From Arthrobacter sp. CAU 1506 (GTDB lineage: Bacteria > Actinomycetota > Actinomycetes > Actinomycetales > Micrococcaceae), in NCBI RefSeq assembly GCF_005047635.1, contig NZ_SUKC01000011.1:99513-163512 (forward strand): a stretch of DNA of 64,000 bases, given 5' to 3'. The position numbers and the translations under genes are program-made. Under the pieces are notes generated by a model. The model saw nothing but the letters and a program-made list of their open reading frames with translations, did not search any database and was not told the DNA's origin. Position 1 is the first letter of the stretch; every line of letters starts with the position of its first letter. Shown here piece by piece: positions 26,376 through 33,941 of the stretch.

Positions 26376-26381
26376 GCTACA
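26376..26381 (+). promoter_or_regulatory. Candidate -10 of the protein kinase gene
   Basis: TACAAT at 26376-26381 is a good -10 hexamer 40 bases upstream of the kinase ATG; no clear -35 is seen at 16-18 bases. Confidence 0.35.
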
Positions 26382-26420
26382 ATTGCCGACGACAGCAAAA
26401 TCCTGGGGCGTGGAGGCTTG

Positions 26421-27557
26421 ATGGAGACAATCCTGGGCGGGCGCTACAGGACACGGGAGCTTATCGGCACCGGTGGGGCAGCGTCTGTATACCGGGCCGT
26501 GGATCAATCCTTGGGCCGCGACGTGGCCGTCAAGATGTTCGCTCCGACGACGCCCGATGACGACGAGTACCGGCGGCAGCACACCGAAACACTGCTGCTG
26601 GCCACCCTGAACCACCCCGGTTTGGTCACTTTGCTGGACGCCGGCCTGCATACCGCCGACGACGGCGCGACCACCAGTTTTTTGGTGATGGAACTGATTG
26701 AAGGGGCCGACCTGCGGCGCAGGCTGCGCGCTGGTCCGCTCACGTCCGTCGAAACAGCGCAGATTGGCGCCGATCTGGCCGATGCGCTGAACTACATCCA
26801 CGACCAGGGCGTGATCCACCGCGACGTGAAGCCCGCCAACATCCTGCTGGCCAACGGGCATGCCGCGGACACCCGGCACCACCCCAAGCTGTCCGACTTC
26901 GGCATTGCGCGGATGATCGAAGCCAGCATGGCCACGGCCCAGGGCGCGACCATCGGGACCGCCAACTACCTCAGTCCGGAACAGGCCTTGGGCCACCCGG
27001 TCAGCGGGGCCAGCGATGTCTATTCACTGGGGCTGGTCCTGCTCGAATGCCTCACCCACCAGAAGGCTTTTTCCGGCACGCCGCTGGAGGCGGCCTTGGC
27101 CCGGCTGCTGCGCGACCCGGAGGTGCCGGACTCGCTCCCTAGGCACTGGAAAGACCTGCTCACCCGGATGACCAACCGCGACCCGGGCGCGCGGCCTACC
27201 GCACACGAGGTCGCCGTGAGCCTGCGGAACCAGGCCGAGGCCCCGCTGCCCGACCAGTCGGCACTGACATTTCCCTCCGGCGCTTCCGCCGGGTCGGAGG
27301 GGCCCGATGAGTCCGATGCGCCCGCCAATGTGGTCGCCTCCGCGCCGGTTCATTTCCCCGCTACCCGACCATCTGACGCCGAATCATCCGCTACCGGACC
27401 ATCCGCCGGGACCCCGGCTGCGGCCGTTCAGCCTACGACCGGGCCGCCGGCGGGCGGCGCATCGTCCGCAGAGTCACCCGTAGAGCGCACCGGCGGGAAT
27501 ACGACAGGAAACCTGGCCATCCCCGCGCCGCCAAACCGCGCGCCCAGCGTGGGCTGA
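26421..27557 (+). CDS. Serine/threonine protein kinase, soluble, Hanks type
   Basis: A 378-residue kinase. The glycine loop is IGTGGAASVY, the ATP lysine AVKMF, the catalytic loop HRDVKPANILL, followed by DFGIAR and the substrate-recognition SPEQALG; the N-terminal 265 residues form a complete kinase domain. The remaining 110 residues are Pro/Ala/Ser/Gly-rich, apparently disordered. Unlike most actinobacterial PknB-type kinases there is no transmembrane helix and no PASTA or other sensor domain. ATG 26421 is preferred to TTG 26418 because GGAGG lies 4 bases before it. It is separate from neighbouring operons; its targets are unknown. Confidence 0.92.
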   Translation: METILGGRYRTRELIGTGGAASVYRAVDQSLGRDVAVKMFAPTTPDDDEYRRQHTETLLLATLNHPGLVTLLDAGLHTADDGATTSFLVMELIEGADLRRRLRAGPLTSVETAQIGADLADALNYIHDQGVIHRDVKPANILLANGHAADTRHHPKLSDFGIARMIEASMATAQGATIGTANYLSPEQALGHPVSGASDVYSLGLVLLECLTHQKAFSGTPLEAALARLLRDPEVPDSLPRHWKDLLTRMTNRDPGARPTAHEVAVSLRNQAEAPLPDQSALTFPSGASAGSEGPDESDAPANVVASAPVHFPATRPSDAESSATGPSAGTPAAAVQPTTGPPAGGASSAESPVERTGGNTTGNLAIPAPPNRAPSVG

Positions 27558-27698
27558 ACTGCAGCACCCTCATAGTCTTTGAAACACCCTGAGCCGCCGC
27601 TACAGTATTAGCCAGATCCCGGGTGGCAACGACCGCGCGTCAGCCACGAAACGGGCAGCAGCATCTTGACATCAGCGGCTTTCAGCCAGCCATCCTTC

Positions 27699-27786
27699 CG
27701 TCTCTGCGGTTAGACCCACCCGTCCCTGCGGTCGGGCGCATCCGTCATTTCGGTCGGACACACCCGTCTCGGCGGTCAGGTCCATC
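27699..27786. repeat. Four contiguous 22 bp imperfect direct repeats
   Basis: Units start at 27699, 27721, 27743 and 27765, each exactly 22 bases with no spacer. The shared core is CCGTC at the unit start and CGGT at positions 10-13. The 22-base period is two helical turns, so proteins bound at each unit would lie on one face of the DNA. No spacers, so not a CRISPR array. Confidence 0.75.
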
Positions 27787-27845
27787 AGTGCGGGCACCAT
27801 CCCGGAACAGCTTCGTGCAAGGCCGGCACCGGCTTTCAGACTTTC

Positions 27846-27859
27846 CGACCGATCGGTCG
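27846..27859. promoter_or_regulatory. 14 bp perfect palindrome, candidate operator
   Basis: CGACCGATCGGTCG, identical on both strands, 21 bases upstream of the -35 of the homoprotocatechuate operon promoter. Its form resembles TetR-family sites; the regulator is not identified. Confidence 0.45.
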
Positions 27860-27879
27860 AGAAATGTTTCGCCACCCTC

Positions 27880-27922
27880 TTGACGTGGCTTCCGCCACAC
27901 GCCATGATGGATCGTATACGAT
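27880..27922 (+). promoter_or_regulatory. Homoprotocatechuate operon promoter with GntR-type operator
   Basis: TTGACG (27880-27885), a 17-base spacer and CATGAT (27903-27908) form a good promoter. The perfect palindrome ATCGTATACGAT (27911-27922) lies at the expected transcription start and contains T-x-GT-x2-AC-x-A, the consensus form of FadR-subfamily GntR operators. The second gene of the operon encodes such a regulator, so autorepression is likely. Confidence 0.6.
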
Positions 27923-27945
27923 TTCGTACTTCACAGGAGGATGCT

Positions 27946-29454
27946 TTGTCCGAAGGCAACGTCACCCAGTCCGCCGCCACGCTGCAGACGGTGGATACCA
28001 AGATCCTGGAGGACGCCGGCAAGGTGCTGGCCGTACACCTCTCCTACAGTTCCCGGGCGGCACAGCGCGGACGGGTCCCCGCGAACCCTTCCTACTTCAT
28101 GAAGGCTTCCTCGTCGCTGGCCCTCTCCGGCGGCACCGTGGAGCGTCCCGCCAACACCGAACTGCTCGCCTTCGAGGGTGAAATCGCCCTGATCATCGGC
28201 AAGCCCGCCCGACGCGTCACCGTCGAGGACGCCTGGGATTACGTGGGTCAGGTGACCGCCAGCAACGATCTGGGCGTCTACGACATCAAGTACGCGGACA
28301 AGGGCTCCAACATCCGTTCCAAGTCCGGCGACGGCTTCACCCCGATCGGCCCGGCCTTGCTGCCGGCCGCGTCGGTCAACCCGGACGCGCTGCGGATCCG
28401 CACCTGGGTCAACGGCGAGGTGGTCCAGGACGACACCACCGCCGGCCTGATCTTCTCCTTCGCGCGGATTGTGGCCGACCTGTCCCAGCTGATGACCCTG
28501 CACCCGGGCGATGTCATCCTCACCGGCACCCCGGCCGGCTCCTCCGTGATCGTGCCGGGCGACGTCGTCGAGGTTGAAGTATCCGACGAAGCCGCCGGCC
28601 TGAGCACCGGCCGCCTGTCCACCACGGTCACCCAGGGCGAAGCGGAATTCGCCTCCTTCGGCAACACCCCGAAGATCACCGACCAGGACCGGGTCGACGC
28701 CTTCGGCAGCGAAGAGGCCGCCGGGCTGGCTCCGGCGGTCACCGGCAAATCCGCGCTGACCGAAGACGTCAAGGCCAAGTTGCTCTCGGTTGCGACGGCC
28801 ACCATCTCCGGCGCGCTGCGCAAGCGCGGGCTGAACAATGTCAGCGTTGACGGCCTGCTGGCCACCAAGCCCGGGCAGAAGGTCATCGGCACGGCGCGCA
28901 CGCTGCGCTACGTGCCCAACCGCGAGGACCTGTTCAAGTCCCACGGCGGCGGCTACAACGCCCAGAAGCGCATCATCGACGCCATCGGCCCGGGCGAGAT
29001 CCTGGTCATGGAGGCCCGCGGCGAAAAGGGCTCCGGCACTCTCGGCGACATCCTCGCCCTGCGCAGCCAGGTACGCGGCGCCGAAGCCATCATTACCGAC
29101 GGCGGTGTCCGCGACCTGTCCGAGGTGGCGGCCCTGGAGATCCCCACCTTCTACAACGGCGCCCACCCGGCGGTCCTCGGCCGCAAGCACGTTCCCTGGG
29201 ACACCGACGTCACGGTCGCCTGCGGCGGCACCACCATCCAGCCCGGCGACATCATTGTGGCCGACGACAACGGCATCCTGGTCATCCCGCCGGCCTTGGC
29301 CGCGGAAATCGCCGACGAGGTGGTGGAGCAGGAACGCCAGGACACCTTCGTCTTCGAGATGGTCAAGGAAGGCCACAAGATCGAGGGCCTGTTCCCGATG
29401 AACGCCGAATGGCGCGCCCGTTACGACGCCTGGGTCGCGGAGCAGCCGAAGTGA
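27946..29454 (+). CDS. Fumarylacetoacetate hydrolase-family / RraA-like aldolase fusion (HpaG-like)
   Basis: A 502-residue two-domain protein. Residues about 45-240 are a FAH fold, with metal-ligand motif LLAFEGEIALIIGKPARR, ASNDLGVYDIK and HPGDVILTGTPAG, as in 5-oxopent-3-ene-tricarboxylate decarboxylase/isomerase (HpaG). Residues about 268-495 are an RraA/HMG-aldolase-like domain with GARGEKGSGT-type loop (EARGEKGSGTLGDI) and the metal-site signature RDLSE. Typical HpaG has two FAH repeats instead. TTG 27946 is the start: AGGAGG lies 5 bases upstream. It is first in the operon with GntR, HpaE and HpaD and should act on the HpaE product. Confidence 0.87.
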   Translation: MSEGNVTQSAATLQTVDTKILEDAGKVLAVHLSYSSRAAQRGRVPANPSYFMKASSSLALSGGTVERPANTELLAFEGEIALIIGKPARRVTVEDAWDYVGQVTASNDLGVYDIKYADKGSNIRSKSGDGFTPIGPALLPAASVNPDALRIRTWVNGEVVQDDTTAGLIFSFARIVADLSQLMTLHPGDVILTGTPAGSSVIVPGDVVEVEVSDEAAGLSTGRLSTTVTQGEAEFASFGNTPKITDQDRVDAFGSEEAAGLAPAVTGKSALTEDVKAKLLSVATATISGALRKRGLNNVSVDGLLATKPGQKVIGTARTLRYVPNREDLFKSHGGGYNAQKRIIDAIGPGEILVMEARGEKGSGTLGDILALRSQVRGAEAIITDGGVRDLSEVAALEIPTFYNGAHPAVLGRKHVPWDTDVTVACGGTTIQPGDIIVADDNGILVIPPALAAEIADEVVEQERQDTFVFEMVKEGHKIEGLFPMNAEWRARYDAWVAEQPK

Positions 29455-30119
29455 CCACCCTGGCCCCCAGCAAATCGCAGCAGGCTTACGAGCTGCTGCA
29501 CGAGCGGATCGCCAAGGGCGAGCTGGTGCCCGGGTACCGGCTGGTCCTCGGCACCATCGCCGCGGAACTGGGCTGCAGCACGGTTCCGGTGCGCGAGGCG
29601 ATCCGCCGGCTGGAGGCCGAGGGTCTGGTGACCTTCGAGCGCAACATCGGGGCAACGGTCGCGGCCGTTGACGCCGAGTTGTACCTGCACACGATGGAGA
29701 CGCTGGCCGTCATCGAGGGAGCGGCAACGGCGCTGGCCGCTCCGCTGCTCTCCGCGGTGGACCTGGCCGAAGCGCGTGCCATCAACGCCGAGCTGCGCCG
29801 CTGCCTGGACGACTTCGATCCGCCCCGCTTCACCCAGCTCAACGACAGGTTCCACGCCGTGCTGTACGAGCGCTGCCCCAACCCGCACATCCTGGACCTG
29901 GTCCACCGGGGCTGGAACCGGCTCAACGCCATGCGGGCGTCCAGCTTCAGCCACATTCCCGGCCGTGCCCGCTCCTCGGTCGAGGAACACGAGCATCTGC
30001 TGGATTTGATCGATGCCGGTGCCAGCACCAGCGAGGTGGAGAAGGCGGCCCGGGCCCACCGGACCAACACGCTCAACGCCTACCTGGCCGCGGACGGCAT
30101 GCCGCCCTCACCCCTCTAG
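29451..30119 (+). CDS. GntR-family regulator (FadR/FCD subfamily)
   Basis: A 222-residue regulator with an N-terminal winged helix (QAYELLHERIAKGELVPGYRLVLGTIAAELGCSTVPVREAIRRLEAEGLV) and an all-helical FCD effector domain, in which FHAVLYERCPNPHILDLVHRGWNRL supplies likely metal/ligand-binding residues. GTG 29451 overlaps the TGA of the upstream gene (GTGA), so translation is coupled and a longer frame from 29409 is less likely. It lies inside the homoprotocatechuate operon and probably binds the palindrome at 27911-27922, with a pathway intermediate as inducer. Confidence 0.92.
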   Translation: MTTLAPSKSQQAYELLHERIAKGELVPGYRLVLGTIAAELGCSTVPVREAIRRLEAEGLVTFERNIGATVAAVDAELYLHTMETLAVIEGAATALAAPLLSAVDLAEARAINAELRRCLDDFDPPRFTQLNDRFHAVLYERCPNPHILDLVHRGWNRLNAMRASSFSHIPGRARSSVEEHEHLLDLIDAGASTSEVEKAARAHRTNTLNAYLAADGMPPSPL

Positions 30120-30166
30120 ACCCAACCGACTACCCGACACCGCAACCCCCATTGGAAAGGACCATC

Positions 30167-31696
30167 ATGGCCGAGCACTTTGTTCCGGACAACCTGCCCA
30201 CCCATCTGCAGCACTACATCGGCGGCAAGCTCGTCGACTCGATCGACGGCGACACCTTCGACGTGCTGGACCCGGTCACCAACAAGCCCTACATCAAGGC
30301 AGCTTCCGGCAAGGTCGCCGACGTCGCCGCGGCCGTCGCCGCCGCCAAGGACGCCTTCGAGAACGGCCCCTGGCCGACCATGCTGCCGCGCCAGCGCTCC
30401 CGGGTGCTGCACAAGATCGCCGACATCGTCGAGTCCCGCGGCCAGGAACTGGCCGAAATGGAATGCTTCGACACCGGGCTGCCGATCAAGCAGGCCCTGG
30501 GGCAGGCCCAGCGCGCCGCGGAAAACTTCCGCTTCTTCGCCGACCTGATCGTGTCCCAGCACGACGACGCCTTCAAGGTCCCCGGCCGCCAGGCCAACTA
30601 CGTCAATCGCAAGCCGATCGGCGTCGCCGGCCTGATTACGCCGTGGAACACGCCGTTCATGCTGGAGTCCTGGAAGCTGGGCCCGGCGCTGGCGACCGGC
30701 AACACGGTGGTCCTGAAGCCTGCCGAGTTCACCCCGCTCTCCGCGTCCCTGTGGCCCGGGATCTTCGAGGAAGCGGGCCTGCCCGAGGGCGTCTTCAACA
30801 TCGTCCACGGCTTCGGTGAAGAAGGCTTCGCCGGCGACTCGCTGGTCAAGCACCCGGACGTCCCGCTGATCTCCTTCACCGGCGAGTCGCGCACCGGCCA
30901 GATCATCTTTGCCAACGCGGCCCCGTACCTGAAGGGCCTGTCCATGGAGCTGGGCGGCAAGTCCCCCGCCGTCGTCTTCGCCGACGCCGATCTCGAAGCC
31001 GCCATCGACGCGACCATCTTCGGCGTCTTCTCCCTCAACGGCGAGCGCTGCACCGCCGGCTCGCGCATCCTGGTGGAGCGGAGCATCTACGACGAATTCG
31101 TCGAGCGCTACTCGGCCCAGGCCAAGCGCGTCAAGGTGGGCTACCCCCACGACGAGGCCACCGAGGTGGGCGCCCTGGTCCACCCGGAGCACTTCGAGAA
31201 GGTCATGTCCTACGTGGAGATCGGCAAGCAGGAAGCCCGCCTGACCGCCGGCGGCGGCCGCCCGGAGGAGTTCCCGGAGGGCAACTTCATCCAGCCGACC
31301 GTCTTCGCCGACGTGGCTCCGGACGCCCGCATCTTCCAGGAGGAGATCTTCGGCCCGGTCGTGGCCATCACCCCGTTCGACACGGACGAGGAGGCGCTGG
31401 AGCTGGCCAACAACACCAAGTACGGACTGGCCGCCTACATCTGGACGAACGACCTCAAGCGGTCGCACAACTTCGCCCAGAACGTCGAGGCCGGCATGGT
31501 GTGGCTGAATTCCAACAACGTCCGCGACCTGCGCACTCCGTTCGGCGGTGTGAAGGCGTCCGGCCTGGGCCATGAGGGCGGCTACCGCTCCATCGATTTC
31601 TACACCGACCAGCAGGCCGTCCACATCAACCTCGGCGAGGTGCATAACCCGGTCTTCGGCAAGGCCGAGGATGCCGCCGCGGTCATGGACTCCTAA
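30167..31696 (+). CDS. hpaE: 5-carboxymethyl-2-hydroxymuconate semialdehyde dehydrogenase
   Basis: A 509-residue NAD-dependent aldehyde dehydrogenase. Motifs present: PWNTPFMLESWKLGPALATGNTVVLKPAEFTPL, LSMELGGKSPAVVF (catalytic Glu) and FSLNGERCTAGSRILVE (catalytic Cys). It would oxidise the ring-cleavage product of homoprotocatechuate to 5-carboxymethyl-2-hydroxymuconate. The specific assignment rests on the neighbouring dioxygenase gene plus overall similarity to HpaE/HpcC. ATG 30167 follows GAAAGG with a 6-base spacer; an in-frame TTG at 30152 is not favoured. Confidence 0.93.
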   Translation: MAEHFVPDNLPTHLQHYIGGKLVDSIDGDTFDVLDPVTNKPYIKAASGKVADVAAAVAAAKDAFENGPWPTMLPRQRSRVLHKIADIVESRGQELAEMECFDTGLPIKQALGQAQRAAENFRFFADLIVSQHDDAFKVPGRQANYVNRKPIGVAGLITPWNTPFMLESWKLGPALATGNTVVLKPAEFTPLSASLWPGIFEEAGLPEGVFNIVHGFGEEGFAGDSLVKHPDVPLISFTGESRTGQIIFANAAPYLKGLSMELGGKSPAVVFADADLEAAIDATIFGVFSLNGERCTAGSRILVERSIYDEFVERYSAQAKRVKVGYPHDEATEVGALVHPEHFEKVMSYVEIGKQEARLTAGGGRPEEFPEGNFIQPTVFADVAPDARIFQEEIFGPVVAITPFDTDEEALELANNTKYGLAAYIWTNDLKRSHNFAQNVEAGMVWLNSNNVRDLRTPFGGVKASGLGHEGGYRSIDFYTDQQAVHINLGEVHNPVFGKAEDAAAVMDS

Positions 31697-31729
31697 CCCC
31701 ATCCCCCACCGCTCGAAGGAGAGAGAAAC

Positions 31730-32827
31730 ATGAGCAACGAAATCCCCAAGCCCTCCGTCCCGGCCCCGGACATCCTGCGCTGCGCCTACATGGAGATCGT
31801 GGTGACCGATCTGGCCAAGTCCCGTGCGTTCTACGTGGACCTGTTGGGCCTGCACGTGACCCACGAAGACGACGAGGCGATCTACCTGCGCTCGTTCGAA
31901 GAGTTCATCCACCACAACCTGGTGCTGCGCAAGGGGCCGATCGCCGCCGTCGCCGCCTTCGCCTACCGGGTGCGCACCCCGGAGGACGTGGACCGCGCCG
32001 AGGCTTACTACAAGGAATTGGGCTGCCGCACGGAGCGCCGCAAGGAAGGCTTCGTCAAGGGCATTGGGGACTCGCTGCGGGTGGAGGATCCGCTGGGCTT
32101 CCCGTACGAGTTCTTCCACGAAGTGGACCACGTGGAGCGCCTGCACATGCGCTACGACCTCTACTCTGCCGGCGAACTGGTGCGTCTGGACCACTTCAAC
32201 CAGGTCACCCCGGACGTCCCCCGCGGCCGCAAGTACCTGGAGGACCTGGGCTTCCGCGTCACCGAGGACATCAAGGACTCCGACGGCGTGACCTACGCCG
32301 CCTGGATGCACCGCAAGGGCACCGTGCACGACACCGCCCTGACCGGCGGCAACGGACCGCGCATGCACCACGTGGCGTTCTCCACCCATGAGAAGCACAA
32401 CATCATCCAGATCTGCGACAAGATGGGCGCGCTGCGCATGTCCGACCGGATCGAGCGCGGCCCGGGCCGGCACGGTGTGTCCAACGCGTTCTACCTCTAC
32501 ATCCTGGACCCGGACGGCCACCGCGTGGAGATCTACACCCAGGACTACTACACCGGCGATCCGGACAACCCCGTGATCACCTGGGACGTGCACGACAACC
32601 AGCGCCGCGACTGGTGGGGCAACCCGGTGGTCCCGTCCTGGTACACCGAGGCCTCCCTGGTGCTGGACCTCGACGGCAACCCGCAGGAAGTCGTCGAGCG
32701 CACCGACAGCTCGGAGATGGCGGTGACCATCGGCGCCGACGGTTTCTCCTTCACCCGGGAAGATGACGAAGACGGCACCTTCCGCGGACAGGCCGCCAAG
32801 GGCTTCAAGATCGGCAACCAGGTCTAG
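31730..32827 (+). CDS. hpaD: Homoprotocatechuate (3,4-dihydroxyphenylacetate) 2,3-dioxygenase
   Basis: A 365-residue extradiol dioxygenase, the same length and nearly the same sequence as the well-studied Brevibacterium fuscum enzyme as I recall it (start MSNEIPKP, end GFKIGNQV). The metal ligands His155 (RLDHFNQ), His214 (RMHHVAFS) and Glu267 (HRVEIYT) and the active-site residues His200 and Tyr257 fall at the same numbers as in that protein. It opens the ring of homoprotocatechuate next to the hydroxyls using O2 and Fe(II) (or Mn). GAAGGAGAG precedes the ATG. It is the last gene before a strong hairpin terminator. Confidence 0.98.
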   Translation: MSNEIPKPSVPAPDILRCAYMEIVVTDLAKSRAFYVDLLGLHVTHEDDEAIYLRSFEEFIHHNLVLRKGPIAAVAAFAYRVRTPEDVDRAEAYYKELGCRTERRKEGFVKGIGDSLRVEDPLGFPYEFFHEVDHVERLHMRYDLYSAGELVRLDHFNQVTPDVPRGRKYLEDLGFRVTEDIKDSDGVTYAAWMHRKGTVHDTALTGGNGPRMHHVAFSTHEKHNIIQICDKMGALRMSDRIERGPGRHGVSNAFYLYILDPDGHRVEIYTQDYYTGDPDNPVITWDVHDNQRRDWWGNPVVPSWYTEASLVLDLDGNPQEVVERTDSSEMAVTIGADGFSFTREDDEDGTFRGQAAKGFKIGNQV

Positions 32828-32851
32828 TTCGCTCAGGCCTGCTTGAATAAC

Positions 32852-32895
32852 GACGCCGGTGGGCGGCTTCCGTACGGAGGCCGCCCACCGGCGTC
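32852..32895 (+). terminator. Strong hairpin terminator of the homoprotocatechuate operon
   Basis: GACGCCGGTGGGCGGC and its exact complement GCCGCCCACCGGCGTC form a 16 bp stem; the loop itself contains the palindrome TCCGTACGGA, which extends the helix. It begins 25 bases after the hpaD stop. No T-tract follows, which is common in actinobacteria. Confidence 0.8.
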
Positions 32896-33006
32896 TGCCC
32901 ACCCTTGCCGCTTCCGCCCGCCGATGCAACACTGGCTGCTACTGGGGGCCGTTCAGCGGCCGGCGGGCTGCCGTTGGCCAACACTCTATGGGGAAGAGGA
33001 ACGCCG

Positions 33007-33855
33007 ATGTCTGCTCTGCACAAGCTGATGGAACGGATCGAGCAAACCGAAGCGCTGGACAAGGTCGCCCGGCCGGTGGCCGCCCTGGTTGGCCGCCTGG
33101 TCAAACCGCGGTTGGTCAGGAACGTCCTCAGCGGCAGCTATCTGGGGCATCCGCTGCATCCACTGATGACCGACCTGCCCATCGGCGCGTGGACCATGTC
33201 GACGCTGCTGGACACCGTGGGCGGCCGCCGCGCCGAGCCCGCCGCCGACGTGCTGGTCACTGCCGGAATCCTGACCGCGGCGCCCACGGCCTGGGCCGGA
33301 CTGAACGACTGGTCGGACACGCAGGGCGAAGACCGCCGGGTGGGAATCGTGCATGCCGCCGCCAATGCGTCGGCAACTATCTGCTTCACCGCCTCGCTAG
33401 TGGCCCGCTGCAGCGGCCATCGCGGAGTTGCCAAAGTGATCGCCCTGGGCGGATTCGGCCTGCTCATGTCCGGCGGTTACCTCGGCGGACACTTGAGCTA
33501 CTCGCGCGGCGTCAACGTCAACCACACGGCGTGGCGGGAGGGCCCGGCCGAATGGACCGGTGTGCTGGCCGCGAGCGAACTGGCCGACAACACGCCGCAA
33601 CTGGCGAAGGTCGGCGACCTCTCGCTGGTCCTGTACCGCAGCGGCGGAACGGTCCGGGCGTTGGACAGTGTCTGCAGCCACATGGGCGGTCCGCTGGATG
33701 AGGGGACGGTGGACGACGGGTGCATCACCTGCCCCTGGCACGGCAGCACCTTCCGCTTCGCGGACGGCAGCGTCGTGAGGGGTCCGGCCAGTTCCGAGCA
33801 GCCGGCCTACGAGACCCGAGTCCGCGAAGGGCAGATCGAAGTCCGCCGGCGCTGA
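33007..33855 (+). CDS. DUF2231-like membrane domain fused to a Rieske [2Fe-2S] domain
   Basis: A 282-residue protein. Residues about 40-165 form a four-helix membrane domain of the DUF2231 type (SGSYLGHPLHPLMTDLPIGAWTMSTLLDTVGG, with the conserved HPLHP). Residues about 180-280 form a Rieske domain with both cluster motifs, CSHMGGPL and CPWHGSTF. Probably a membrane-bound electron-transfer protein; partners are unknown. ATG 33007 follows AGAGGA with a 6-base spacer. It is separated from hpaD by a terminator, so a role in the aromatic pathway is only suggested by position. Confidence 0.88.
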   Translation: MSALHKLMERIEQTEALDKVARPVAALVGRLVKPRLVRNVLSGSYLGHPLHPLMTDLPIGAWTMSTLLDTVGGRRAEPAADVLVTAGILTAAPTAWAGLNDWSDTQGEDRRVGIVHAAANASATICFTASLVARCSGHRGVAKVIALGGFGLLMSGGYLGGHLSYSRGVNVNHTAWREGPAEWTGVLAASELADNTPQLAKVGDLSLVLYRSGGTVRALDSVCSHMGGPLDEGTVDDGCITCPWHGSTFRFADGSVVRGPASSEQPAYETRVREGQIEVRRR

Positions 33856-33941
33856 CCGGCGGGCCAGGTTGGCCGGTCGCTCCTGAGGCCCGGTGCCAGC
33901 AGCGCCCGGATCAGCTGTTGCCGGTGCCAGCCGCGCCGGAT

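Larger units (their letters stand above)
27558..27945. other. 388-base gene-free control region before the homoprotocatechuate operon
   Basis: No convincing gene. It holds a four-unit 22 bp tandem repeat (27699-27786), a 14 bp palindrome (27846-27859), a sigma-70-like promoter (27880-27908), a 12 bp palindrome (27911-27922) and the ribosome binding site AGGAGG (27935-27940). The density of symmetrical elements suggests control by more than one regulator. Confidence 0.7.

Noticed and set aside
27699..27786. CRISPR-like array
   Set aside because: The four 22-base units have no spacers and differ from each other; no cas genes are present.
28750..29454. RraA domain as an RNase E inhibitor
   Set aside because: The domain keeps the metal-dependent aldolase signature RDLSE and is fused to a catabolic FAH domain in an aromatic-degradation operon, so an enzymatic role is more likely.
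30116..32932. A 938-codon open frame on the minus strand opposite the regulator, hpaE and hpaD
   Set aside because: It is antisense to three genes with unmistakable family motifs; long open antisense frames are normal at this GC content, and it has no recognisable domain.
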